DNA from: an uncultured Sutterella sp.
GTDB taxonomy: Bacteria; Pseudomonadota; Gammaproteobacteria; Burkholderiales; Burkholderiaceae_F
NCBI GenBank assembly: GCA_900544345.1
Contig: UQUR01000004.1
Span: 62,001-126,000, forward strand
Reading direction: 5' to 3'
Length of the DNA: 64,000 bases
Shown: piece by piece, positions 41,992 through 50,637 of the stretch
Position numbering within the stretch: the first letter of the stretch is position 1
How the letters are laid out: each line of letters begins with the position of its first letter
Notes under the pieces: generated by a model
Told to the model about the DNA's origin: nothing
The model's database searches: none
Seen by the model: the letters and a program-made list of their open reading frames with translations, nothing else
Translations under genes and position numbers: made by a program

Positions 41992-43977
41992 ATGAAAATC
42001 ATCTACACCGACGTGCTGGTGGTTGGTGCCGGCTTGGCTGGTTTGCGTATGGCTGTTGCTGCCAAGCGTCGCGGTCAGGACACCATCATCTTGTCGCTGG
42101 TGCCGCCCAAGCGTTCTCACTCGAAGGCCGCTCAAGGTGGTATGCAAGCTTCTTTGGGTAATGTGATTAAAGGTTTGGGCGATAACGAAGACGTCCACTT
42201 TGCCGATACGGTCAAGGGTTCCGACTGGGGCTGCGACCAGGATGTTGCCCGTTTGTTCGTGAATACCTCCCCGAAGGCCGTGCGTGAATTGGCTGCCTGG
42301 GGTGTGCCCTGGAGCCGTATCACCCCGGGTGATCGTCAAGTGATCATCAACGGTGAACGCGTGACGATTACCGAACGTAAAGAAGCCGCTGGCTTGATCG
42401 GTCAACGTGACTTCGGCGGTACGAAGAAGTGGCGTACGTGCTTCGTGTCTGACGGCACGGGTCATGCCATGTTGAACGCTGTGAGCGACCGTGTGATCGC
42501 CGAACACATTCCTGTTGTGGAACGTGTTGAAGCCATCGCTTTGATTCATGATGGCAAGCGCTGCTACGGTGCTGTGGTTCGTGATTTGATTACGGGCGAA
42601 TTGATGGCCTATGTTTCTAAGGCTACGGCAATTGCCGCCGGCGGTGCCGGTCGTTTGTTCCGCGTGACCACGAACGCTGTGATCTGCGAAGGTACGGGTC
42701 ACTCCTTGGCTTTGGAAACCGGTGTTGCCACTTTGGGTAACATGGAAGCCGTTCAGTTCCACCCGACCGGTATTTTCCCGGCCGGTATTCTTGTGACGGA
42801 AGGTTGCCGTGGTGACGGCGGCTTGTTGCGTGACGTTGACGGTCACCGCTTCATGCCGGACGTTGAACCTGAAAAGAAAGAATTGGCTTCCCGTGACGTG
42901 GTGAGCCGTCGTATGGAAGAACGTATCGCTCAAGGCAAGGGTGTGAAGAGCCGCTTCGGTGAACACATCTGGTTGGACATCACCTTGTTGGGCGAACATC
43001 ACATTAAGCACAACCTCCGCGAAGTCTATGAAATCTGCCACTACTTCTTGGGCGTTGACCCGGTGAAGGAATGGATCCCCGTGCGTCCTGCACAGCACTA
43101 CACCATGGGCGGTATCCGTACCGACTACAAGGGTGAAAGCCGTCAATTGAAGGGCTTGTTTGCCGCTGGCGAATGCGCTTGCTGGGATATGCACGGTTTC
43201 AACCGCTTGGGTGGTAACTCCGTGGCTGAAACGGTTGTGGCCGGTATGTTGGTTGGTGAATACATTGCCGACTTCTGCGAAAAGCCTGAAAACGTTATCG
43301 ATATCCCGACTTCTATCGTTTATGACTTCATCAAGCGCGAACAAGCTAAGCTTGATCGCTTCTGCGATGGTCACGGTTCTGAAGATCCGGCCAAGTTGCG
43401 CGCTCGTATGCAAGACATCATGACGTCTAAGATCGGTATTTTCCGCCGCGGCGCCGATATGGAAAGCGCTATCAGCGAATTGGAAGACTTGTACAAGCGT
43501 TCTCACAACGTTTCTTGTAAGCCGCATCTCGGTGCCAACACCGAATTGACGTACGCTTACCGTACGCAAAAGATGCTGCGCTTGGCTTTGACGATTGCCT
43601 GCGGTGCTTCTGCCCGTACGGAATCTCGTGGTGCTCACTTCCGTGAAGACTACCCGGTTCGTGACGACAGCAAGTGGCTCAAGCGTACCTTGGCTTCTTG
43701 GAAGGATGAAAACGACACGTTGCCGACGCTCTCTTACGAAGACCTCGACGTTATGAAGATGGAATTGCCCCCGGGCTGGCGTGGTTACGGTGCTAAGAAC
43801 TACATCGATCACCCGGATACGGCCAAGCGTCAAGCTGAAGTCGATGAAATCCGCGCTAAGATGGAAGCCGAAGGCGCCGATCGTTTCGCTATTCAAAACG
43901 CTTTGATGCCGTACGCTCACCTCTTGCCGAAGCGCCTGCAAGGTAAGAATGAACGTATTGATGAACCCTTGGCCTAA
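41992..43977 (+). CDS. frdA: Fumarate reductase flavoprotein subunit
   Basis: A 661-residue flavoprotein that reduces fumarate to succinate. FAD-binding VVGAGLAGLRMA at 10-21; the covalent-FAD histidine is residue 43 in KRSHSKAAQGG, the same number as in Wolinella succinogenes FrdA. The sequence resembles that epsilonproteobacterial type along its full length (GSDWGCDQDVARLFVNT, MEAVQFHPTGIFP, MHGFNRLGGNSVAE, RTESRGAHFREDYPVRDD). No signal peptide, so the catalytic side faces the cytoplasm. Codon use is extreme: TTA, CTA and TCA are absent through essentially the whole gene, indicating very high expression. The ATG at 41992 is chosen by homology; frdB follows 14 bases later. Confidence 0.95.
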   Translation: MKIIYTDVLVVGAGLAGLRMAVAAKRRGQDTIILSLVPPKRSHSKAAQGGMQASLGNVIKGLGDNEDVHFADTVKGSDWGCDQDVARLFVNTSPKAVRELAAWGVPWSRITPGDRQVIINGERVTITERKEAAGLIGQRDFGGTKKWRTCFVSDGTGHAMLNAVSDRVIAEHIPVVERVEAIALIHDGKRCYGAVVRDLITGELMAYVSKATAIAAGGAGRLFRVTTNAVICEGTGHSLALETGVATLGNMEAVQFHPTGIFPAGILVTEGCRGDGGLLRDVDGHRFMPDVEPEKKELASRDVVSRRMEERIAQGKGVKSRFGEHIWLDITLLGEHHIKHNLREVYEICHYFLGVDPVKEWIPVRPAQHYTMGGIRTDYKGESRQLKGLFAAGECACWDMHGFNRLGGNSVAETVVAGMLVGEYIADFCEKPENVIDIPTSIVYDFIKREQAKLDRFCDGHGSEDPAKLRARMQDIMTSKIGIFRRGADMESAISELEDLYKRSHNVSCKPHLGANTELTYAYRTQKMLRLALTIACGASARTESRGAHFREDYPVRDDSKWLKRTLASWKDENDTLPTLSYEDLDVMKMELPPGWRGYGAKNYIDHPDTAKRQAEVDEIRAKMEAEGADRFAIQNALMPYAHLLPKRLQGKNERIDEPLA

Positions 43978-43991
43978 GGAGCTGACGAAAA

Positions 43992-44798
43992 ATGGCTGAA
44001 AACAATACCCAAAAACAACATCGTCTGCTCAAGATCAGCATCTTGCGCTACAACCCTGCTGATCCGGCTAGCGTGCCTCATATGCAGACGTTTGAATTGG
44101 AAGAATCCGATTCAATGACCTTGTTCATCGCTTTGAATGAAATTCGCGATAAGCAGGATCCTTCTTTGCAATTTGACTTCGTGTGCCGTGCCGGTATTTG
44201 CGGTTCCTGCGCCATGATGATCAATGGTAAGCCGGGCTTGGCTTGCCGTACGTTGACCCGTGACTTGCCGACCGAATTCACGTTGGCTCCGTTGCCGGCT
44301 TTTGAATTGATCGGCGACTTGTCTGTCAACACCGGTAAGTGGATGCGCAACATGAGTGAACGTATGGAAACGTGGGTTCACTTGAAGGAAGAAGAAGTCG
44401 ATATCTGCCGCAAGGAAGAACCGATGGATCCGCAATTGGCCGAAGATATTTACCTCTTGGACCGTTGCGTGGAATGCGGCTGCTGTATTGCCGGTTGCGG
44501 TACGGTTCGTATGCGTCCGGACTTCGCCGGTGGTGTGGCCATCAACAAGATTGCCCGCTTCCGTCTTGACCCGCGCGACCACCGCAATGACGCCGATTAC
44601 TATGAAGTGATCGGTGACGACAGCGGCGTGTTCGGTTGCATGTCCTTGTTGGCTTGCCACGACTTCTGCCCGAAGCAGTTGCCGTTGAAGACGCAAATTG
44701 CTTTCATCCGTCGTAAGATGGCTGAACAAGGTATCCGCGGCTATGATAAGGTTTTGCCGACCCCGAAGAAGGCTATTCCTATCAAGGTCGTGAAATAA
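43992..44798 (+). CDS. frdB: Fumarate reductase iron-sulfur subunit
   Basis: A 268-residue electron-transfer subunit. The N-terminal plant-type [2Fe-2S] domain has CRAGICGSCAMMINGKPGLAC (near residues 65-85). The C-terminal domain has CVECGCCIAGCG and CHDFCPKQLP for the [4Fe-4S] and [3Fe-4S] clusters. It is about 30 residues longer than the Wolinella subunit, mostly at the two ends. It should pass electrons from a quinol-oxidising membrane anchor to FrdA, yet no frdC or frdCD gene is next to it. The ribosome site AAGGAG overlaps the frdA stop. A perfect 12-bp hairpin follows the gene. Confidence 0.95.
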   Translation: MAENNTQKQHRLLKISILRYNPADPASVPHMQTFELEESDSMTLFIALNEIRDKQDPSLQFDFVCRAGICGSCAMMINGKPGLACRTLTRDLPTEFTLAPLPAFELIGDLSVNTGKWMRNMSERMETWVHLKEEEVDICRKEEPMDPQLAEDIYLLDRCVECGCCIAGCGTVRMRPDFAGGVAINKIARFRLDPRDHRNDADYYEVIGDDSGVFGCMSLLACHDFCPKQLPLKTQIAFIRRKMAEQGIRGYDKVLPTPKKAIPIKVVK

Positions 44799-44816
44799 TT
44801 CTCAGAGCCAAAGTGA

Positions 44817-44850
44817 GAGTTTGAAGTTTCGGCAACGGAACTTCAAACTC
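44817..44850 (+). repeat. Strong intercistronic hairpin between frdB and aspA
   Basis: Perfect 12-bp arms GAGTTTGAAGTT and AACTTCAAACTC with a 10-base loop; no U-tract. A smaller stem CGATGGCC/GGCTATCG (44892-44912) follows before the aspA ribosome site. Confidence 0.65.
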
Positions 44851-44990
44851 GAGCAGAGGTTTTGAAACCCTACGAGAGGTCAATAGACCGACGATGGCCC
44901 TCAAGGCTATCGATTGACATCACGTAGTTTATTAGAACGGAGACGCCTCAAAGACGCCTTCTTAATTGATTTAACGAGGAGCAAAAAAAC

Positions 44991-46391
44991 ATGTCTCGTA
45001 TTGAATATGACTTCCTTGGTGGCAAGGAAATTCCTGATGATTGCTACTATGGTGTGCAAACCCTTCGTGGCAAGGAAAACTTCCATGTGACGGAAATGTC
45101 CATGGCTCAAGAACCGTTCTTCATCATTGCTTTCGCTTATGTGAAGAAGGCTGCTGCTATGGCCAACAAGGAACTCGGCACGATCCCGGCCAACGTTGCT
45201 GACGCTTTGATCTGGGCCTGCGACCAATTGATCGCTGGCAAGTACCATGACCAATTCGTTACCGACTGGGTTCAAGGTGGTGCTGGTACATCCACGAACA
45301 TGAACTGCAATGAAGTCATCTGCAACTTGGCCGCTGAAAAGTTGGGTTCCAAGAAGGGTGACTACGCTTTGGTTTCTCCGAACGACCACGCAAACTTCGG
45401 TCAATCCACCAACGACACGTACCCGACCGCTTTCCACGTTGCCTTGTTGCTCCGCAGCAATGTGATGTTGAAGGCTGTTGAAGACCTCGTCGCTTCCTTC
45501 TACAAGAAGGCTGAAGAATTCAAGACCGTCTTGAAGATGGGTCGTACGCACTTGCAAGACGCTGTGCCGATGACCTTGGGTCAAGAATTCCACGGTTGGG
45601 GCTTCACGATCGCCGACGAAATCAAGACGATCAAAGATGCTCAAGAACATCTTTATGTCGTTAACCTCGGCGGTACGGCTATTGGTACGACTGTGACGGC
45701 TCACCCGGAATATCCGGCCTTGGCTGTTAAGTACTTGGCTGAATTGACTGGCTTGCCGATGCGCAACAGCGAAGATTTGATCGCTGCTACCTCTGACTGC
45801 GGTGGCTATGTTGCTATCTCCAGCGCCATGAAGAGCTTGGCCGTTAAGTTGACGAAGGTGTGCAATGACTTGCGCTTGTTGGCTTCTGGTCCGCGTTGCG
45901 GCTTCCAAGAAGTGAACCTCCCGCAAATGCAACCTGGTTCTTCCATCATGCCGGGTAAGGTCAATCCGGTTGAATTGGAAGCCATGAACCAAGCCAGCTT
46001 CATCGCTATCGGTTTGGACACCACGGTCATGTTGGCTGCCTCTGCTGGCCAACTCGAATTGAACGTGATGGAACCGCCGATCACGTGGGCTTTGTTCTTC
46101 GGTATGAAGGTTATGACCAACGCCATGAACGGCATGCGTACGAAGTGCATTGACGGTATCACCCCCAATGTTGAACGCTGCAAAGACTTGGTGATGGGTT
46201 CCTTGGGCATTATCACGATCTTGAAGCCGCACTTCGGTTACAAGACCTGCTCTGAAATTGCTCACGAAGGTTACCATACTGGTAAGACCTTGCATCAACT
46301 CATCGTTGAAGAACGTAAGTTGATGACGCAAGAAGAATGGGACAAGGTTTTCAATTTGCAAAACTTGATCGCTCCGAAGTTCGAAATGTAA
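44991..46391 (+). CDS. aspA: Aspartate ammonia-lyase
   Basis: Converts L-aspartate to fumarate and ammonia. The 466-residue fumarase/aspartase superfamily protein carries the signature GSSIMPGKVNPVE, the N-terminal VQTLRGKENF, NDYPT-type QSTNDTYPTAFH and MGRTHLQDAVPMTLGQE. The pattern (KMGRT, LMATS-type LIAATSDCGGY, CNDLRLLASGPR) follows AspA rather than class II fumarase. Its place between fumarate reductase and a C4-dicarboxylate carrier fits fumarate supply for respiration. Codon bias matches frdAB (no TTA, CTA or TCA nearly throughout). ACGAGGAG precedes the ATG at 44991. Confidence 0.93.
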   Translation: MSRIEYDFLGGKEIPDDCYYGVQTLRGKENFHVTEMSMAQEPFFIIAFAYVKKAAAMANKELGTIPANVADALIWACDQLIAGKYHDQFVTDWVQGGAGTSTNMNCNEVICNLAAEKLGSKKGDYALVSPNDHANFGQSTNDTYPTAFHVALLLRSNVMLKAVEDLVASFYKKAEEFKTVLKMGRTHLQDAVPMTLGQEFHGWGFTIADEIKTIKDAQEHLYVVNLGGTAIGTTVTAHPEYPALAVKYLAELTGLPMRNSEDLIAATSDCGGYVAISSAMKSLAVKLTKVCNDLRLLASGPRCGFQEVNLPQMQPGSSIMPGKVNPVELEAMNQASFIAIGLDTTVMLAASAGQLELNVMEPPITWALFFGMKVMTNAMNGMRTKCIDGITPNVERCKDLVMGSLGIITILKPHFGYKTCSEIAHEGYHTGKTLHQLIVEERKLMTQEEWDKVFNLQNLIAPKFEM

Positions 46392-46458
46392 TTTCGAACC
46401 TAGGGAAAACTCCGTAGTGAAATTTTTTGTTACGGGGTAAAGTTCTCTCAGTCGTATT

Positions 46459-46480
46459 GGCGGCGGATTATTCCGCCGCC
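46459..46480 (+). repeat. GC-rich hairpin between aspA and the dcu gene
   Basis: Perfect GGCGGCGGA, loop TTAT, TCCGCCGCC, extendable by a CGTAT/ATGCG outer stem. No U-tract; probably an mRNA 3'-end stabiliser or processing site. Confidence 0.6.
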
Positions 46481-46570
46481 GATGCGATTGGGATCTAGAT
46501 AAGTTAGGTAAAACCCTTCTCTGTTCTAGGTAATAAAAAAGATAATAACTACTCCGATTTTGGGGGTAAT

Positions 46571-47905
46571 ATGGATCTGATGTTAATTCTTCAAATTATT
46601 GTCCTCTTGGCGTTCATCTTTATTGGTGTTCGCTTGGGCGGCATTGGTATCGGCTACGCCGGCGGTGTCGGTGTGCTGGTCTTGGGTCTCGTTTGCGGCA
46701 TGACGCCGGGTGCGATTCCCTGGGATGTGATCTTGATCATCATGTCCGTGATCGCTGCTATTTCTGCTATGCAGTTGGCCGGCGGTCTCGACTACTTGGT
46801 TCAAATCGCTGAAAACATCCTTCGTAGCAATCCGAAGCACATCAACTATTTGGCTCCGATTGTTACCTATGTGTTGACGATCTTCGCCGGTACGGGTCAC
46901 ACGGCTTTCTCCATGATCCCGGTTATCGTTGAAGTGGCTAAGGAACAAGGCATTAAGCCTGTTTGCCCGTTGTCTATCGCTGTGGTCTCTTCCCAGATTG
47001 CTATTACGGCTTCTCCGGTTTCCGCAGCCGTGATTTACATGACGGGTGTTTTGGAACCGTTCGGTTGGAGCTATCCTGCCTTGCTCGGTATCTGGATTGT
47101 GACGACGTTCGCTGGCTGCATGGTCACGGCTTTCGTTATGACCTTGATCCAAAACATGGACTTGAACTCTGACCCGGTCTACAAAGATCGTTTGGCTAAG
47201 GGTCTCGTGAAAGCCCCGCAAGGCGCTTCTCACCGCGAAATCAGCGCTTCTGCTAAGAAGTCCGTGTGGATCTTCTTGGTTGGCGTTATTGCTGTGGTGT
47301 TGTACGCCTCCGCTATTTCTCCTGCTGTCGGTATCGTCAGCCCGGTTATCGTTGGTCGTGATGCTGCCATTATGGGCATCATGTTGACGATCGGTACCTT
47401 GATCACTGTTATGTGCAAGATCAAGATTGACGAAATCGCCGGTAGCTCTGTCTTCAAGAGCGGTATGGTGGCTTGCGTTTGCGTGTTGGGCGTTGCATGG
47501 CTCGGTAACACGTTCGTTGCTGGTCACACGAAAGAAATCACGGAATTCTCTTCCACGACCGTGTCTCAATACCCGGCTTTGTTGGCTGTGATCTTCTTCT
47601 TTGCCGCTATGTTGTTGTATAGCCAAGCTGCTACCGCTAAGGCCATTACTCCGGCTGTGGTTACGGCTTTGGGTATTTCGGCTGCTAACCCGGGCGACTC
47701 CTACATGTTGGTCGCTACGTTCGCTGCTGTGTCCGCTTTGTTCGTTCTCCCGACCTACCCGACGTTGTTGGGTGCTGTTCAGATGGACGATACCGGTACA
47801 ACCCGCATTGGTAAGTTCGTGTTCAACCACGCCTTCTTCTTGCCTGGCGTGTTGGCCATCGTCTTCAGCGTGGTGTTCGGCTTTGCCGCTTGCGCCGTGT
47901 TCTAA
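46571..47905 (+). CDS. dcuB: Anaerobic C4-dicarboxylate transporter (DcuA/DcuB family)
   Basis: A 444-residue carrier with about 10-12 membrane segments. Dcu proteins exchange aspartate, fumarate or malate for succinate under anaerobic conditions. Family features: GGIGIGYAGGVGVLVLG, GGLDYLVQIAENILR, FAGTGHTAFSMIPVI, ITASPVSAAV, VLPTYPT and RIGKFVFNHAFFLPG. DcuA and DcuB cannot be separated by eye; the context (aspA, frdAB) fits an aspartate or fumarate/succinate antiporter. GGGGG precedes the ATG at 46571. It has the same biased codon use as frdAB and aspA. A strong terminator closes the locus. Confidence 0.9.
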   Translation: MDLMLILQIIVLLAFIFIGVRLGGIGIGYAGGVGVLVLGLVCGMTPGAIPWDVILIIMSVIAAISAMQLAGGLDYLVQIAENILRSNPKHINYLAPIVTYVLTIFAGTGHTAFSMIPVIVEVAKEQGIKPVCPLSIAVVSSQIAITASPVSAAVIYMTGVLEPFGWSYPALLGIWIVTTFAGCMVTAFVMTLIQNMDLNSDPVYKDRLAKGLVKAPQGASHREISASAKKSVWIFLVGVIAVVLYASAISPAVGIVSPVIVGRDAAIMGIMLTIGTLITVMCKIKIDEIAGSSVFKSGMVACVCVLGVAWLGNTFVAGHTKEITEFSSTTVSQYPALLAVIFFFAAMLLYSQAATAKAITPAVVTALGISAANPGDSYMLVATFAAVSALFVLPTYPTLLGAVQMDDTGTTRIGKFVFNHAFFLPGVLAIVFSVVFGFAACAVF

Positions 47906-47955
47906 TCTGAACATTAGCTGAGATGCGAATCAGGTGCCAAGCACCTGAAAAAAAC

Positions 47956-47989
47956 AAAACGGTAAACTGCTAGTCGGTTTACCGTTTTT
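47956..47989 (+). terminator. Terminator of the frd-asp-dcu locus
   Basis: Perfect 12-bp AAAACGGTAAAC / GTTTACCGTTTT followed by T. A smaller CAGGTGC/GCACCTG hairpin lies just upstream (about 47931-47947). Confidence 0.9.
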
Positions 47990-48297
47990 CTCTTACTAAG
48001 CCAGTCACGTCTTAGTTACAGATTCGTTTTTAATTTCTACTACCACATATCCCTGATCATTATTTGTCTAATCTGCAAACACTGTGTTGGTATTTAATTA
48101 AAGTGCAAAATTCAAGCTTTTTGCTTATTGCTGGCAGCGATTTAGATATTTTTTCATGTAACCCAAGCCAACATTAAGAATGGTTTTGATCTCTAACACC
48201 TAAGATACGTTTGAATTTGTGTGACTATCTACACATCTAACCACTGTCTTTATGGCTGTTACAAGATGAAGGTAGGTTAGTCATAAACTAGATAAAT
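47990..48297. other. Gene-free gap
   Basis: About 300 bases of AT-rich DNA between two convergent units; no coding frame, repeat or site was recognised. Confidence 0.5.
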
Positions 48298-50637
48298 CTA
48301 GGATTCTTTGGGTTTGGGTCGAACTAGCAAAATGATAATGCCAGTGCTAAGGACACCAAGCGCTGTACTTAATCCAAGAGTTTTAATGGCTGGTGTTGAA
48401 CTCAGACCTATAAAACAAAACGAAAAACTAATGGCTAAGAATGTAAATGTGGTCAGGCTAAAACTGAGTGCTTCGTTTTCTTCATTAGTGTAGTACAGCA
48501 AAGCAATAATCATCCCAATAGCGTATACCAGAATTAATGCCATAGCGCTAAAGACGGTAAAAGGCATTCCAAACCAAGAAGTTAGCGAAACTGAACACAG
48601 AACGCCTGCAAGTGCAGGCACCACGATTCTCCAAGATCGCAAACCATAGTGAAATAGACTAACAGTAAATGAGCAGACAACCGATAAAATAAAAATTCCT
48701 GTAAAAATAAAGCGATATTGGGCTAGGAAGTTATTCGCATCACCCGTAACGTCGACAAAAGTTACTCCAGCCAAATGCTCTCCTAAATCCACTAAATCAT
48801 TAATTTGCTCATTTCTCATTCCTGCAACCTGGACAATTGAACTGTATCCTTCTGGAACATCAAGCCAGAGGTGGCGTACTGATCTAGCAGAGGGGGAGTT
48901 GAGCCACTGCTCAAATTGCACGTTTAGCTGAACAGGATTAGGTTGGTGTAGTGGGTAGCCTAAAAGCTCAGACAGGGGTGCCTTGATACGTTCAAACATT
49001 GCGTGACGAAGCTGTTCAATATCATGCTGTCTGGTATATGAGGGGAACCATTTAGAAACACAGGTTGTCGTCATTTCGGTTTGATTCATCCCTCGTTTGA
49101 CAAAGCCTAATCGAAGGGCTTCTTCGCTCATTAATACGTCTTGAGCGCTCGAAGCAGTGACGATGAAAAATTTATCGTTATTAGGCAAAGTTAACAATTT
49201 TTCGACGGTTTTTTCTTCAGAGGCTAATTTTGGTGAAATATAGGTAAGGTTCTGGATATTTTGATAAAAGTTAAGCTGAACATAGCCGATAATCAATAGC
49301 AAAGCAACGGTGATGCCGATTGCAGTGTAGTCCGTTGGTTTTTCTTGCCAATGCTTTAATGAAAAACGAGGAAAGCGCAAACTGAAAAAATGCATTCGCT
49401 TGCTAAAATCGCTCTCTGCAATAGGACCAGGGTTAAAGCTAGGAAATATTAGAAATAACGTGATAGCGCAACCGAGAAAACCGCTAATCATGAATATGAC
49501 AACTTGTCTGACGGCAACTAATGGAATGACATATAAAAGAGCTAAGGCAGAACAAAGAATAAATACAATCCACAATAACGGTTTGAAAATCCGATCTAAA
49601 ACTTTAAGGGGTGAGTCATTCACATTATTTCTGTGAACCAGTAAAAAGTATCCCACTAGCATTACAACAATACCGGTCAAGGCAGAAGAGCAAACTATGG
49701 TCCACAAGGAAACACTGCCGAAGAAAACAATGACAGCCGACAACCCGACAATATAGCTAGATAAAACGGCAAAGACTACTAAAGTTGGGAAACGATTCGA
49801 AGGTGACCATTTGCGAATAAGACCGCCCAAAAAAATGAGAATAAAGGTTGCAATACCAGACAATTCGAGTAAATGTGTATGAGCCGCTTTGACACTAACG
49901 TAGGGCTTACCATGAACCAATACTGTCGCTTCGGGTACGATCGAAGCACTGACTTGTTTTAATGCTTCAATACAGTGGTTAAGTTCAAATACCGATAAAT
50001 CTTTCAAATCGTGCGGAGCTTCATATACAAAAATAGCCCATACATGATTGGCTGCATAAAGCTTTAATGTATCTCCGCTAGATACGACTGTACTACGGGG
50101 TAAACGTTTCTTTGCCCACCTATCGAAAAAGCCCAGAGGATCATCAGCTTTAGGAATTAAGCTTGCTTGCCCAACTCCAGTAAGGCTTTCTAGAGCTCTG
50201 GCTAAAAGCTCATCGTCTGTTGAAGACGCTACAGAGTGTTGATCAACCAGGTTCATCAAACGATTGGAAATCAATCGGTAAAAAGAGAAGTATTCATTAA
50301 TTTCCAAACCTTCCCAGCTGACTTTTTTAAGCTGCGTCGGAACGTCCCATTGTCCCTTAATTTTCAACACATTGTCGTCGAATGAGGAGGCTGTGTATTC
50401 TGGGAAGCCAACCATGAAAATGATTCGATAGTTGGAAAAAGGCGAAAGATTTTTTTGTGCCGCTGCTCGAGCATCATCGAGTTCCACGACAGGATAAAGG
50501 TGAGCTTGATCGTAATCGAGTCCGTTTTTAAGCAAAAAATGGCTGGTAAAGCCAAGTGCTAGGATAAGCAGCAAGGTCCAGGTGACAGCCAGTACTTGCC
50601 AAGAAGCAAGAATAATTTTACGGATTGGCAAGTTCAT
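48298..50637 (-). CDS. MMPL/RND-type membrane exporter
   Basis: A 779-residue protein with an N-terminal helix, a large extracytoplasmic loop (about 40-250), five or six membrane segments, a second loop (about 465-640) and a final block of five segments. This doubled layout is that of MMPL/RND exporters. It resembles the predicted exporters found in aryl polyene and related lipid clusters, and in such clusters it sits with a LolA-like protein, as here (20-base overlap). No polyene ketosynthase or acyl carrier genes are present in this window. It probably moves a lipid or lipid-linked product to the outer membrane (inference). Confidence 0.75.
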   Translation of the reverse strand: MNLPIRKIILASWQVLAVTWTLLLILALGFTSHFLLKNGLDYDQAHLYPVVELDDARAAAQKNLSPFSNYRIIFMVGFPEYTASSFDDNVLKIKGQWDVPTQLKKVSWEGLEINEYFSFYRLISNRLMNLVDQHSVASSTDDELLARALESLTGVGQASLIPKADDPLGFFDRWAKKRLPRSTVVSSGDTLKLYAANHVWAIFVYEAPHDLKDLSVFELNHCIEALKQVSASIVPEATVLVHGKPYVSVKAAHTHLLELSGIATFILIFLGGLIRKWSPSNRFPTLVVFAVLSSYIVGLSAVIVFFGSVSLWTIVCSSALTGIVVMLVGYFLLVHRNNVNDSPLKVLDRIFKPLLWIVFILCSALALLYVIPLVAVRQVVIFMISGFLGCAITLFLIFPSFNPGPIAESDFSKRMHFFSLRFPRFSLKHWQEKPTDYTAIGITVALLLIIGYVQLNFYQNIQNLTYISPKLASEEKTVEKLLTLPNNDKFFIVTASSAQDVLMSEEALRLGFVKRGMNQTEMTTTCVSKWFPSYTRQHDIEQLRHAMFERIKAPLSELLGYPLHQPNPVQLNVQFEQWLNSPSARSVRHLWLDVPEGYSSIVQVAGMRNEQINDLVDLGEHLAGVTFVDVTGDANNFLAQYRFIFTGIFILSVVCSFTVSLFHYGLRSWRIVVPALAGVLCSVSLTSWFGMPFTVFSAMALILVYAIGMIIALLYYTNEENEALSFSLTTFTFLAISFSFCFIGLSSTPAIKTLGLSTALGVLSTGIIILLVRPKPKES

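Noticed and set aside
41917..43941. A 674-codon open frame antisense to frdA
   Set aside because: It is codon-aligned with frdA and exists because frdA lacks TTA, CTA and TCA codons. Its composition is that of a reversed gene and it has no ribosome site.
44907..46361. A 484-codon open frame antisense to aspA
   Set aside because: Same artefact of codon bias; AspA on the plus strand has full family motifs.
46583..47914. A 443-codon open frame antisense to the dcu gene
   Set aside because: Codon-aligned shadow; highly charged His/Arg/Asp composition typical of reversed membrane-protein codons.
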